64,000 nucleotides of DNA from Xenopus tropicalis (Eukaryota; Chordata; Amphibia; Anura; Pipidae), in assembly GCF_000004195.4 (NCBI RefSeq), contig NC_030677.2, forward strand, positions 42,099,142 through 42,163,141. Direction: 5' to 3'. Shown here in pieces: positions 1-12,545 of this stretch (position 1 is the stretch's first letter; every line of letters starts with the position of its first letter). The notes under the pieces are model-generated. The model saw nothing but the letters and a program-made list of their open reading frames with translations, was not told the DNA's origin and searched no databases. The position numbers and the translations under genes are program-made.

Positions 1-8
1 TGCCTTTA

Positions 9-136
9 AGTCATTTATTTCAGCAGAACACCCCCCCCCCCCCCCCCTTCAGGTACAATTCCATGCAATCCATTCCACCTGAGGAAAGGGGTGTTCCCCA
101 AAAACTTATTCTACTTTTCTGCTGAAATAAATGACT
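9..136. repeat. fold-back: perfect 20-base inverted repeat around a poly-C run
   Basis: Bases 9-28 (AGTCATTTATTTCAGCAGAA) are the exact reverse complement of 117-136. The spacer includes an uninterrupted run of about 18 C's. Probably a small MITE-type element. Confidence 0.8.
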
Positions 137-1575
137 CTGTCAGTATATAGTTTTGCTACTTCCATATACAAGGTATATGCACCCTGTTAAATAAGTAAGT
201 GGTGAGCTGAATTTGTCTTAGGGGGCAGCTTACCATGCAGTATTTTGGATAGAATGGCAAAAGCACACAGCGTGTGTAGGTAATTGGCCTAAAACCCCAA
301 TGTTCAGAAGTCAGGTTGTGGATGATTTATTGTAGGGTACTATGGATCCCTAAGCATTGGTGGATTCTAGGCCTAACTATTATACATGTTTATCTTTCTA
401 TGCATAAAAAATACAACTGGAAAATCTAGTAAAACATGGTAACTTTGTGGTGGAAAAAAAAATTCACAAATCCAGCCTCATTCTAAATGAAGGAAATCCC
501 CTTCTGTCTAAACATTGAAATAACTTTTGTGCTTGCAAGTCACTGATACAAAGCTGCTTTAACCTGACATCCTCCTATATTTTTCATCTGTTTCTAACAT
601 CTGATTCTCCAGACAATTGGCAGGATTAATTGCTTTTCAGTTCTTAACACCACAGTCATTTCCCACAGAACCCACATCAATGATATTATGTTAAGACTAC
701 GCTGTTGCTCATTTTAGTGCATTTTTCCTTAATACATTGGTATTTACTTACTAAACCTTCCTAAAAAAAAAAAAAAAAGACAACGCCTGCAGCGCATTGC
801 ACATTGTTTTGGGAATCAACAGAGTGACAGGTTTGAACAGCACAAGTATCCTTTTTGTAAAATAAAACAAACAAAACCCAATTGGGCTGCAGTTAAATCA
901 TATGAGGTGTAAAGGATTACCAGCAAAATATTCCTTACCTTTGTCAAGCAGAGGTAGACAAGTGGTCAGTGCTAATTTTAAATGATCCAATAAAAATCTG
1001 GTCAGTAGCAGCAGGGTTGTGCTTCTTGCACACTGTCGGGACTGTACCATCTGCTAACACTTTTCTTAAAAAAAAAAAAAAAGCGTGAATACTGATAAAA
1101 ATATCACTTTAACAAAATTTCATGCTACCAACCTATATGCCTATAAATCTGAATGAATATTCTGTATTGTTAAAGCAACATCATGGCAGTGCAGTATTTT
1201 GGACTTTCACACTGTAGCCTTTATGCAGATGAGTCCTTCTTGCATACTTGCAGGGGTGAATTAATAATATAGAGGACTTAATAAAGGTTTGAAATCTGGA
1301 ATATTGGGCATCATGTTCTGCCAATTAAATGAGAGTCTATGCACAGGACTGTATATATGACTGGTGCCACCCTAATTTTGCCTTTAGGTTGTGGAAGTGC
1401 AGTCACATGTACAGGTACGCATGGTGTCACTTCCTCTGTGTGTAATGTTGTTTCCAACAGAAAGAGGAGTAGGCACCCGACACTCCTCAGCAGAGGACAT
1501 TATCATACCTTGTGATTTTTACGATATCATCTCATGGAACTGATTTAATAAAGATGAAAACAAATATATTGGAAG
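137..1575. other. intergenic, no gene seen
   Basis: AT-rich sequence with short poly-A runs (about 763 and 1069). No coding region or clear repeat recognised. Confidence 0.6.
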
Positions 1576-1860
1576 CAGTGTCAGACTGGCCTACCAGGAA
1601 ACCAGGAAAACTCCCGATGGGCCCAGGTGTCAGTGGGCCCTCCTGCTCCTAACCATTTGGCCTGTTTCATGGTTATTCCCTATTTTTAAATGGGAACAAA
1701 GAGGAGAAATAGATGGAAGAATAGATGCTAGCATGTACAGTAAATAAAAGGGACTAGGAGAATAAAGAGCTTGGGTGAGGAAAGGAGGAAAAATAGTTTG
1801 GAACATGGGCCTAGGGTCTAAGGTTTTCTGGTGGGCCCCTGGGGTCCCAGTCGGACACTG
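1576..1860. mobile_element. fold-back MITE, CAGTGTCNGACTGG family, copy 1
   Basis: Ends are CAGTGTCAGACTGG and CCCAGTCGGACACTG, with inner arms around 'ccaggaaaactccc...gggcccag' and 'tggtgggcccctgggg'. The same element occurs at 36891-37128. No good target duplication is visible here. Confidence 0.8.
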
Positions 1861-2089
1861 CTCTGAAGTAAGTATTTACATAAATACTGTCATATTAAAC
1901 CACGTATACATATTCAGTAACACAATGGCTATTATCAGGATTCTACTAACTGGCAGAACTATATATTATTCTGTAAATTAAAAGGCCTTTTGCAAGTTTG
2001 ATGAGGGATCAATTTTTGTCTGAAACAGTCTTTATCATGGTCGATGGCTACAATAAAGTAAAATTATACTTATTTACACAATATAAGCA

Positions 2090-2225
2090 GTGCTGTCCAA
2101 TACTTACCCCCATATGTAACCCATAGTAACCTATAAGATGTTTCTTTTTAAATTGGTCACCGGTAAATGCTGCCTGCTGATTGGTTGTTATGGGTTTCTG
2201 CTCCTGGGCAAACTTAGTGCCTTTT
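2090..2225. repeat. dispersed repeat, 'cccatagYaacc' family
   Basis: Left arm 'taacccatagtaacc' and right arm 'ggttgttatgggttt' form an imperfect fold-back. Related pieces with CCATAGCAACCAATCAGA occur near 15730, 28680, 32480, 58390 and 63395. Confidence 0.6.
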
Positions 2226-2460
2226 ATTACATAACCCCAATAGAATTGTTGGCTTCAATGATGAGTCATACGCACCCTGAGGATCTGTACCAGTTGAGTG
2301 CTGACTCATACTCTCTTGCTTGGCTAGTATCAGTCAGAGATGACTCGTATAGCTTTGGAACTGTTCAGGTATCTCCAGGTGCTGTGGAGACACTCAAATT
2401 AATGCATAAATGTATAACAGGATTAGAATGGGATTTAAAATAGGCTCTGGCATTTCAAGT

Positions 2461-2575
2461 ACACAGAGGCCCAAACAGCTCCCACAAGTCCACTAAATAG
2501 TGACTGTCTATAGCATCTTACAGTAGCCCCTCTGTATTTGCCATATTCCACAGATTGCCAGTGCAGGCCTGATGT
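2461..2575 (-). repeat. dispersed repeat, inverse of 29304-29440
   Basis: Shares 'gtgactgtctat' and 'gccatattccacagattgcc' with the reverse complement of 29304-29440. Class unknown. Confidence 0.6.
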
Positions 2576-3730
2576 ATAACATAAATAACATAACTAACAT
2601 TAAGAGGTTTACAAATAGATTAAACAGAGGAATCCAGTATTTATCAAAACATTTTCACACTCAGGAAATTACGTTATTACGTTATTTATCAAACGTAATA
2701 GCTCTGTCAGTTCTTCATCATATGTTCAACTGCAGAAGCCCTGACCACAATCTGTCTGCGTCTTTGTTCCCCAAAATATATCGCTATGGGAGGAGAAAGA
2801 ATCCATTGAAGTGTTAATGCAGTATTTATTGAAGTCTATTTAATAAGATATAAACATTACATGTGGATCAGGGCATTAAAATGTGATTAAATGCTGCGAG
2901 CAGTCGAACGTCATTCTGTGCTATGGGTATAGCTCAGTGGCAGCCCAGCTCTAGCAATGCACACATCTATTTGGCCCCGCAATGCTAGTCTGTTTGGGGT
3001 GGTCTTACAATTCCAAAAAGCTCTCTTCCATGCTATGGTTAGAGTGAAGGAAAGAGCTTGGTAAAGATAATGGGCACCAGTGTTTTAGGCACATCCCATA
3101 ATTGCTTAATCTGCCCCTTGTTGGCTTGAAAGTGCACCAGCTCAGAAAAAATTACTCTCAGAGGCAGTAGAGTAAAATTTGCACATTGGCACAGATGTTC
3201 TTTGTAGCAGGAGTATTACCCTGAAACATTTGAAAGGTTAGTAATCATATTCAGTGGAAACCGCCACCCCCCCCAGTAAATATCACTTAACTTGTCCTTT
3301 AATATATCAGCCCTTACATTTCAATGTTATGAGTCAGGACAAGCAAGATGGAGCCAGGTAGATATTGATATCAATAGAAATTACATTTACAACTGACTAA
3401 AATCATTAAAACGTTTAATGCACTTTTCAAAGTTGCTCAGAAATCACATTTCTTTCATTAGGCAAAATTCCATTTAATAAATGATTATACTATTATAAAC
3501 TAACACTTGGGTCAGATTTATCCAAAGTCGAGAATAAAATTCAATTTGCTTGTAAAAATATTTGATTTTCCCTTATTTCCCAGGTTGTTAACATATTTAA
3601 ATGAACTTTGTGAAGAGCTTTTGTAGTGTCAATTACTTTTTTTGTAGTGTCAATCTGTAGTGTAAATCTGCAGAATTAACAATTCTTAAGGGAAAGCGAA
3701 CTTATTCTTTGATAAGTCTGCCTGCCTACT
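2576..3730. other. intergenic, no gene seen
   Basis: AT-rich. The frame at 2572-2817 shows no family resemblance. No clear repeat. Confidence 0.5.
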
Positions 3731-3732
3731 TA

Positions 3733-4027
3733 ATGTGGCCATACATGGTATGATCCGCTTGTTTGGCGAGGTCGACAAGCGAGTGAATCTTCTCCTAATA
3801 TGCCTACCTACGCATAGGCAATAATGGGCCAAACGATTGAATTAAAATGGTCAGCATAGGCGCCATCAGTTCAGGGACCGCATCAATGAGCTGATGCGGT
3901 CCTCTGTCCAACATAAAAATCAAACCTGTCCGATCGAGATCTGGCCGATTTCAGGCCAGATATCAGTCGGGGAGGCCCATAGTTGGGATTGATAGCAGCT
4001 GAAATCGGCCCGTGTATGGCCACCTTA
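3733..4027. mobile_element. TTAA-flanked fold-back MITE (GGCCATACACG family)
   Basis: Left end TTAATGTGGCCATACATGG, right end CGTGTATGGCCACCTTAA. The TTAA at both edges and the consensus TTAAAGGTGGCCATACACG fit a Kolobok/T2-type MITE. The arms are CpG-containing. Confidence 0.8.
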
Positions 4028-4947
4028 AGTTGTTGGCTAATAAATGACCTACCACCAGATGTTATTCAATGATCCTTGCTATTTTTTGGTCCTTTCTACT
4101 TCGCCAGGGTGATTATGACAAAGTCATGTTGCATTTGAATACCTTGTGAATGCATTATAAAGAAGCAGCTGAAAATTTTAGGCTGTTTGAAATATAAGGG
4201 AAATAAAAGCTCAAGACATAATGACCCATGTGGCATTTAATGGAGTGGCAATGAATCATACCAAAATACTCTCCTACTGTTTTAAGACTAAAGACGTGCA
4301 GAAAGCAAGGTTAGCATAACTGACCGGGACAAAACCTTCTTGATCCTTCCTATAAAACATCTTTGGAAGGAGCATTTCCTTGGGGTTTGATATAAGAGTT
4401 AGCTTTCCCACAGAGCTAAGCCTCTGCATTTCATTAAATACATTAGCAATAATCCCTCTCTGTTTTATTATGATAAAAGGTAATTCTTACTTCATAGATT
4501 TTATACTGAGGATTGGTAGGTGTTAGAAGACGGAACATAAACTAGTCCAAAGCAGAGGTTATCTTCCATGTGTTTTCATATTATGTGTATTTATAATAGC
4601 AGTGTATAAAGAAAGAGTGTTTTGGGTGAAGTGCACAGCATTTTGCTATTCAGGGATACCCGTCTGAGTTAACATACTCACCAGTGGCAGATTAGCTCAC
4701 AAACAATGAGGCTGCTCTCTTATACATTTTACACTATTCAAGAAAGCAGTATATGCTAGCATTATAAATATGTTTTTCACAAGAACTTTGTCTTTTGGCA
4801 GAAATGTACTGCTGCTTCAGCATCTACATGAGGAGAAACAATGATTGGACCAAAATGTTGTGGATAATCTTGTACAAATGGAATGATCCTAGGATAATAC
4901 ATAGTGATTCAGAAGATAGTTTCTTGACCATCAGCAACAGGAAAATT

Positions 4948-5029
4948 ACAGGTATGGGACCTATTATCTGGAATGCTGGGGCTTTCTGGATAAGGGATCT
5001 TGCCGTAATTTGGATCTCCATACTTTAAG
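4948..5029. mobile_element. MITE fragment, ACAGGTATGGGA family
   Basis: 'acaggtatgggacctattat' with inner fold 'ctggaatgc...tttctggataagggatctt', a decayed piece of the family seen whole at 43238-43537. Confidence 0.65.
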
Positions 5030-5705
5030 GGGGAAATTTATCAAAGTACAATTGTTTCCGAAAACAAAATTTTTTTATTTTTTTCTAAGTTTTTCATACT
5101 GTGAAACTTTTTCATTAATTTGCACAACTTTTTCGTACTTTGCGAAAATTTGCGCGACAAAATCGTATTGTCACTCCGAGTACGAAAGTTTTGGATCATT
5201 CAAGCTTTGGTATCGTGACTTTCCTTTGGCCAGGTTGGAGCTGCAGAGTGCCATTGAGCCCTATGGGAGACTTTCCTTGGGCCGGGTTGGAGCTGCAGAG
5301 TGCCATTGAGCCCTATGGGAGACTTTCCTTGGGCCGGGTTGGAGCTGCAGAGTGCCATTGAGCCCTATGGGAGACTTTCCTTGGGCCAGGTTGGAGCTGC
5401 AGAGTGCCATTGAGCCCTATGGGAGACTTTCCTTGGGCCAGGTTGGAGCTGCAGAGTGCCATTGATTCCTATGGGATTCCAAAATCATGCACTGAAGGAT
5501 CAAAGTCGGAAAGGTTTTCCCGCCATTTACGATCATTCAGATTCAAAAATTTCATGACTTTCGGATCACCAATACGATATTATCTTGACTATTACGATTT
5601 TTTCTTAAGCATATTTGTGATATTTTCGATCATCAGAAATTATCGTATCTAATCCGAATTTTACCCATTTCGGCATTTGAACTCGTACTTTGATGAATCT
5701 GCCCA
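5027..5705. mobile_element. Harbinger-like MITE carrying five 52-base repeats
   Basis: Arms ATTTATCAAAGTAC and GTACTTTGATGAAT are inverted. The inner arms contain ACTTTTTCGTACTTTGCG-type CpG words. Same family as 13572-15050 and 57822-58370, with the tandem array in the same internal place. Confidence 0.75.
5219..5481. repeat. 52-base tandem array, 5 units
   Basis: CAGGTTGGAGCTGCAGAGTG starts at 5231 and recurs every 52 bases (5283, 5335, 5387, 5439), with the unit also containing CCCTATGGGAGACTTTCC. 52 is not a multiple of 3, so frames cycle through the array. Confidence 0.95.
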
Positions 5706-5739
5706 AATGTCTACTGAAAAATCTTGTAAATATGAATTT

Positions 5740-5885
5740 ACCCCAATAGGACTGTTTTGCCTCCATTGAGGATTATATATATATATCTTAGGTGGGGTTA
5801 AAATACAAGGTACTGTTTTATTATTACAGAGAAAAAGGGAAGACCACCATCTATGGGAGATGACCTTTCCGTAATTTCCCCTTAC
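5740..5885. mobile_element. MITE fragment, ACAGGTATGGGA family (interior)
   Basis: Contains 'caaggtactgttttattattacagagaaaaagg', shared with 54724-54750 and with the reverse strand of the family interior. Confidence 0.6.
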
Positions 5886-6607
5886 CTGTAATAGCAAAAG
5901 CAGAAAAGTTGGGTAATCACTAAGCAAAAAACAACAGTCTGCAGGTTGTACTGCTTCAAGCCACCTCTAAGTAGAACAATTCTCAGTAATTTGCTTCTTT
6001 CCAAATGAAAATGAATAGGCACCGTCTCCTTACATTCCAGGTCCCAAAGTGAATCCACTCTGTGACAGTAAATCAGCAGCACCATTCAGCCTCGTAGTCA
6101 GCAATACAGCAATTTTCTAGATATCCCTGCTGTAGCACATCAGATTGACTGAAATGGATATTCATGGCATCTAAGAAATCAAAGTTGACTAAAGAGAAGG
6201 CAAAACCCAGAAAATTCCTTATCAGATACTAAGGACACAATAACTACAACTAAAACAAAGCAGCTATTCAGAGTACACCTTAAGATACTTTTAATATACT
6301 GGAGCCTGATCAGTGCATATTGTTATAGCATAATGTAAACAATTGTTTTTTTATTTTGCTATATTTTTATGGTTTGTGGTACCCCTAGGGGCAATTATAT
6401 ACAAGCCAGCTTCCCAATACCATCCAATCCAAGACATCCACAATAGTAATAGCATTGATCTGATCGTTCATACAAATGGAACTGCCCTATATGCAATAAG
6501 AAGGAACAGCACCTAATAACATTTGCTGTCTTTATACAAAGTGATTGTAATAAAATACTTTGCACAGCAAGACAACCAATCAGCAGTTAGCTGTAAGGTA
6601 GCCATAC

Positions 6608-6799
6608 AGGTGGCCATACACGGGCCGACTCTAGCTGCTCAGACCGATTCGGCAGCTTATCAGCCCCTGTATGGCCCCAGGGCCAAACAACCAAATAAAC
6701 CCGATATCGCCCACCTGTAGGTGGGGATATCGGGAGAAGATCCGCTTGCTTGCCGGATCTTTACCAAGCAAGCGGTTCTTATCATGTATGGCCACCTTT
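6608..6799. mobile_element. TTAA-type fold-back MITE (GGCCATACACG family)
   Basis: Starts AGGTGGCCATACACGGGCCG and ends CATGTATGGCCACCTTTA. Inner arms carry 'gatatcg' and 'ccgcttgctt...caagcaagcgg' hairpins. The flanking TTAA has decayed. Confidence 0.8.
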
Positions 6800-6801
6800 A
6801 G

Positions 6802-9221
6802 TTGTCTAATGCAGTTAGAACAAAGAAAATAATTGGTTGATATGGGTAAGTGCACTAGGGCAGATTTTCCCAGTGTTAAATTGATCACCTTTACATCATT
6901 TTAGCTATTTTTTAAATCAAGTATTTTCTGTGCTAGACATTAAACATACTTAAAAAGTACTTTAGAACTAAAATAGATTAAAATACAACTATAGGAAATA
7001 TGAAGTGTTCACAGAACTGAACAGTACATATCTAGGCAGAGTTCAGTGCTAAGGTGGCAATGCAGTCAGTCTGTTCTGTAGTCAGGTGACTTAGCAGTCC
7101 AGTTTTCAAAGCAGAACAGTATTTAGCAGACTTTAAAGAAGATAAATGAATTTACGTATAGCAGATCAAAGAGGCTAATTTTGTAGCAATATGTAACTTT
7201 ATGGGACAGATGGAATCCAACCTTAAAGACCTGGAACACTTAAAGCTAGATTATCAGACATTTAAAACACTAAAAAGACATTATATGCCTAAATCTTGAT
7301 ATGTGTGCTGTTAGCAAATTTTACAGGTTTCATTTTCCCCAAAAGTGGTCGACTTAGTTTAAATCTAAACTGTTTTTTGAAGTTCAGAGGTGGGACAGAT
7401 CAGGAAAAATAATTCTGTTTGAACTTTAATGTTTCCGTCACCGCACATATTAAACAAGATAAATGTCAAACTGAAAAACTGTAATATGACAATCTGTAAG
7501 CAGTTAGTAAAGTCATCGCTGGGCCACAGTACACAGTTCGCTCTGATAAACATGCAAATCTTCCAAAAAGAATCACAGCAGGTGGCCTAAGGAATTACAT
7601 ATCCTTAGGACCTCGAAGTCTAAGAAGGGCCCCTTTGGTCACAAATATCTCTTGTTAATCTGTATATATATATACATAGTACAATAATTGGTAGATATTT
7701 GTTAATTTCTCCTTTAGGAAGGTCCAGTCTGTCACCTCCTAGTAGTTTTTGAACTACCATCTCTACATTTTGACTGTATTGATTGCTCACCAAAGTAAAA
7801 AAATAGCTTTCAAGCAGCAATGTGCTGTTCTCATGTTACTCTGGAGTATTCAGTGTCCATTCAGCTAATAATCTGGTGTCTAGTAAGTAATTAGTTAAGA
7901 AAACACACTGGGAACCCTGAATTTCCTGTTCCCCAGAGTGCTTAATGGTTTTTTATGTTGTTTCATTGCAAGAAATATATCCACCGCAAAATACATTAGA
8001 ATAAAACATTCAGTACATACAATAAGTACAAACATGTATGTGGACTGTGCAGAGTGGCAGTAGAAACAGAAGTAGCAGTTAATTGAATGGTCAGATGTCC
8101 AGAGCCTGAATTTATTAACCTACTGTACCAACCAAGTTTCCAGGAAAAGAAATGCTCTGGTTTACTTGTGTGGTATCAGTTCCCATAATAAGACCTGCTT
8201 CCCACTTCAATTTACCACCTAGGGTTATGAAGGATCTGCAATTTAACTTTTTAATTTCAGGGTAGATTGGGTGAGAGAACACTTTACAAGTGCCTGCTAA
8301 TCACTGAGAAAGAATAGAAAGCCCTACACTCACCAGTGCGACTGGAGCTTCATGTTTCTTCCCTTGTTTATGAGCTGTGAGGGACTTAGTATGGGAAAAA
8401 AGATGCTTTCTTTGAAGACCCATTAGTCTTTTTTTAAGAAATTAGTATATCTGTATGATGCTGAGAATTTATTGGTTCTGTCTCTGTTTTGGACATTGAT
8501 CAGATGCATGTCTCAGGTCATCTTTCCCTTCCATGCTGTTTTTGCGCTATTCCCCTTGGCTGATAACACGTAAAAATCAGCATTATACTCCATTGCCATC
8601 AATATATATATATATATTAAGGACTGGTTAATTAATAGCATAGATCCACCCCACAATTATATTGCCATCTGAACAATACGAAAGTTAGGGGAGGGGTAGT
8701 GGGCATATGGGAGATGCCTACCTGCTTCCAACTGCCAGCCCCTCAGTAATAGAGTGCTGCCAATCACCACAGGCACCACTGTAATTATGGGGAGAGGACA
8801 GGTCTTTGAGCTCCATTTTAAAGTGAAGGGACCTGCACCTATTTTTTTGCACTTTGTACCCTGCCCTGAATATAATAAATTATAATTATAAGTTGAATTC
8901 TAATATCTTTATGCATTCCGGTACAACTGCCATATTCCAGATATTAAATAGGTGACAATATTAGAGCTGTGGGATGATAATATTGCATACATTATTTAGA
9001 GAATAATGTCCCCCTTATTGTAAAGTATAGGGATATTTACTGCAGAGTTCCATGATTATGCAGAAGCACAAGGCTGAAGCTGATACCGCCTCAAAACAGG
9101 TAAACACTGAGGAAGATTTGGAAATTGCACAAAAAAAACAAGGCATTGATAGGGCATTGTTAATTCTTGGCGTGAGCATGTGACAAAATGAATTTTGCAT
9201 TATTAAATGTAGTTTTGGACC
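6802..9221. other. intergenic, no gene seen
   Basis: AT-rich sequence, with a short TA run at about 8602-8617. The open frames at 7365-7553 and 7620-7820 show no family resemblance. Confidence 0.55.
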
Positions 9222-9222
9222 T

Positions 9223-9436
9223 AAAGGTGACCATACAATATAAAATCCACTCATTTGGTGACCTCGCCAAGGCAGGGGAATATCAAACCTGCCCAATCGA
9301 CATCTGGACAATTTTAGGCCAGATTTCAGATGGGTAGGTCCATCTGGGGTCCTAATACACATGCAGATGAGCTGCCAAATCAGTTTGAAGGACCCAAATC
9401 GGAAGCCTTATTATGCCTGTGTATGGCCGCCTTTAA
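9223..9436. mobile_element. TTAA-type fold-back MITE, diverged copy
   Basis: AAAGGTGACCATACAATA at the left and GTGTATGGCCGCCTTTAA at the right. The interior 'actcatttggtgacctcgcc' is also found near 47150. Confidence 0.7.
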
Positions 9437-9654
9437 ATTCTTCGTGGCATTTAGTTACAGTGGAATTGTCATGGAACACTTCTCTATGTACCTGATATCA
9501 ACATGGTTTGGTGAAACTCACAGAATAGCCTAAAAATGTGAAAAGGCCCATTACTTGGGGAACATCACTTGAGTGCCCACAGCGATTCAAACTGACTACA
9601 GGAGGAAGAAACTTGCAACACAGTTTGTCTTTGCTACAAAATTGAGTCATTAGG

Positions 9655-9747
9655 TGTGCTGGGTTTACTTGGATGGGTTGAACTTGATGGACACAGGTCT
9701 TTTTTCAACCCTATGTAACTATATAACTATGTAACTATGTAACTATA
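9655..9747 (+). repeat. dispersed repeat ending in TATGTAACTA units
   Basis: 'tggatgggttgaacttgatg' then 'tttttcaaccctatgtaacta' and five short TATGTAACTA-like units. The inverse copy is at 37431-37517. Confidence 0.8.
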
Positions 9748-9771
9748 AGTCTCAATAGAGTAACACGGCTT

Positions 9772-10216
9772 AAGGTGGCCATACACGGACCGATTTTTTA
9801 CTTACAAACGACCGATTCCCGAACGATCCGATGCTATCGTTAAGTTATCGTATAGTTGGTGGTGTACGAACGATCGTCGGCCCACTAAACGAGCCGACAT
9901 TATCGTCCCCAAAATCGATCGGCCAGGTTTAAAAATTTTGGTCGTTTAACGATAAAATCTGCCAGTTGGTGTGAGTGTCAGACATTTGTCTTTCAACAAT
10001 TGTTCTCTGCGCATGTCACGATTGCCAGCAACGACATCGATCGTACGTAGATGTACGATCGTAGGTATTTTACGATAATGATGCGACAAAATCTTTCCCG
10101 AATTATCGTTGCCCGTGGATGGCATATCGTATGGGAACTCGATCGCCATACGATCGTTTGTCGATATAATCGTTCATCGCACAACGAGCGAAATCGCCTC
10201 GTGTATGGCCACCTTT
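9772..10216. mobile_element. long CpG-rich palindromic TTAA-type MITE
   Basis: TTAAGGTGGCCATACACGG on the left and CGTGTATGGCCACCTTTA on the right enclose about 445 bases. It forms a near-continuous imperfect palindrome rich in CGATCG-type words ('cgatcg', 'cgtacgatcg'). CpG density is far above the flanks. Confidence 0.85.
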
Positions 10217-10775
10217 AGAGAGCAAGGTTGTGTTTATTGACCTACAATGAGAGTATCAGTGCCTTGCCTCCCAATATTTCTGATTAGCCCAGTTCTGTGC
10301 ATGCAACAGATACTTGTACCATTTCACTAAACCAATTCTCATGTTATTGCTAATCATCTCACTAGGTGGGACATACAAATAGCCTAAAAGTGCAAGATCA
10401 CATGCATTATTTATTAGCCTTGTCTGGAACAAGAAAATGGCCCCACCCGCATTCCCTGACCTGCGAGTCCCCTCTAGCAGCTCCCTGAATGAGCTGTGAA
10501 ATTGGCCTTGCATTGTGCATGGAGGCTAGGTGTATAATGTATACGTTTAAATGAAGATGCATAATGTTCTTCACAAGTAATGTGAAAGTGCCACTTAGCA
10601 GCTGCCCTTGAAGTAAACAATACTTGCTTCCTGTGTAAAATAGGCACTTTCTACCATGTTCCAACAATCATTCTGTCACTTGTTTCACTAATAAAAGCAG
10701 CAGCTCTGTCTGATCATACCAAACAAAAGCAAAGAGGTCAGGTAGCAAAGCAGGGCTTTAGCAATCACTTAATAA

Positions 10776-11300
10776 GCTGCTTGGTTCTAGTTGCTGATAG
10801 CAGCATAGTATTTATTTAATAGAAACAATTGGAACTTTAAAATGATCTGTCTTGATTATAAACACAGTTCTATCCAAAAAACAAGATTTTTTTTTGTTTA
10901 TTGCATAATGAAAGAAAATGTAATCCTAACTAACTTTTCAATATTCAAATATAGGATCTGTTATTTGGAAACCCCTTATCCAGAAAGTTCGGAATTATGT
11001 GAAGGCCATCTTCCAAAGACTCCATGTAAATCAAATGATTAAATATTTCTAAGTGTAGGTACTTTTTCTCTGTAGTAGTGATAATAAAACAGTACCTTGC
11101 ACGTGATCCAATTAAGCTTTGGCTGCTTGGCTCTAATTGCTGATAGCAGCATAGTATTTATTTGATAGAAACCCATCTGAACAGTAGAATTATCTGCCTT
11201 GATTATAAAACACAGCTCTAACCAAAGACAAGAAATTAAAGGGGTCCTCCCCATACTGTTTTTTGCATAGTGAAAGAAAATATAATTCTAAGCATCCACT
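10776..11300 (+). repeat. local direct duplication (10776-10935 and 11117-11300)
   Basis: Both halves contain TTGCTGATAGCAGCATAGTA followed by 'tttattt-atagaaac', then 'cttgattataaa' and 'tgaaagaaaat-taat'. A MITE fragment lies between them. Confidence 0.8.
10951..11105. mobile_element. MITE fragment, ACAGGTATGGGA family
   Basis: 'taggatctgttatttggaaa', 'ccttatccagaaagttcgga' and 'ataataaaacagtaccttgcac' are diagnostic words of the family. It sits between the two copies of a local duplication. Confidence 0.7.
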
Positions 11301-11589
11301 CTAGCAATTACCAGAATCCACAGTTTACCAATCCAGGCTTGGGGGAAGCAAGTTACTCACCAGCGCAGGGGACATGAGCAAGGCAACGACTAGTGAGCAT
11401 TTGCAATTCACTTGCAATTGATTATCGACGGTAACAGCAGTGGTGGGGGGGGTTTGACTGGCAGCAAGGGGTGGTGGGATGCACCATTGGACCTTCAGTG
11501 CCACTAGATCTCAGCCCAGAGCTGCATATGGAGTTTCCCCAAATACAATTTTTCCATAATTTGAATCACCATATCTTGAAGGGTTTACC

Positions 11590-11870
11590 ACAAGTGCAGT
11601 GTGCAAAGTGAAATTTCGGACGCATTACAGTGTAATTACAGTTGTCACAATGGTGCCCTATGCATCAGATGGAAGCAATTGCCCTTGCGTTTTTACGTTA
11701 ATTGGGTGAAAGTTGCATCTAGGATTTTCACAGTGAGGGGTTGCATCACATCCAGAGATTTGGGGGTTCCCCAGCATCAATAGGCGCTTTTACCGAAAGA
11801 AGCAAGGTGTACGCTTTGGCGACCATGTGGAGGTGCTGGAATGAATTGCATAAACTGTTAATAAATGACC
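11590..11870. repeat. dispersed repeat, GTGCAGTGTGCAAAGTG family
   Basis: 'cacaagtgcagtgtgcaaag' is shared with 12338-12380 (and loosely with 22545). The right part 'aatgaattgcataaac' is unremarkable. The ORFs here are not gene-like. Confidence 0.45.
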
Positions 11871-12337
11871 CCTTAAAAAACAAACTGGATTGTTTGTCAC
11901 CAATAAGGATTTATGCAGCTTAGTTACCATCAAGTACAAGCTACTGTTTTATCACAATAAATGTATTATTAATACTGGGAAGATTTATTTTCTTTCATCA
12001 TGCAAAACAAGATTTTGGGTGAAGGACTCCCTTTAAGGCCAGATATACAGTACCTCATTATGGATTGAATGATTTGTATCAGTCTGTCCAAACTGTTTAC
12101 TTAATGTAATTAATTATACATTTTTGTTCATTGCAGTTTGTCATTAGATTGTTGCACAGAACATGTGAATGGGTGCTGACATATTTAACCCTTTGCATGG
12201 TCTGTACATTCTCAGCATAAAGTGCCACCTGTTTATGACCACTAGGTGTGCTATACTGGGTATGAACATTATCTATGTAGTATAGCAACTTCCTCTCATG
12301 TATGGGTGCAGATACAGAGACAAGACATAAGGACACA

Positions 12338-12545
12338 ATTACATCCACAAGTGCAGTGAGCAAAGTGCAATTTTGAATAAAGTCGCCAAATTTTTTTGCT
12401 TTTATTCACAGAATTCCAGTATTGTTGTTTCAGTTGCAAGGGGGCAATGTGCTTAGCACAATTGTGCCCCATTCAACAAAGTAGCTACAACTGCACATGC
12501 ATTTTGCCATAAATCAGACAGAAAGGCACCTATAGGGCAGTAGCC
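12338..12545. repeat. dispersed repeat, GTGCAGTGAGCAAAGTG family
   Basis: Second copy of the family at 11590-11870, with 'acaagtgcagtgagcaaagt' followed by an AT-rich body and 'gggcaatgtgcttagcacaattg'. Confidence 0.45.
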
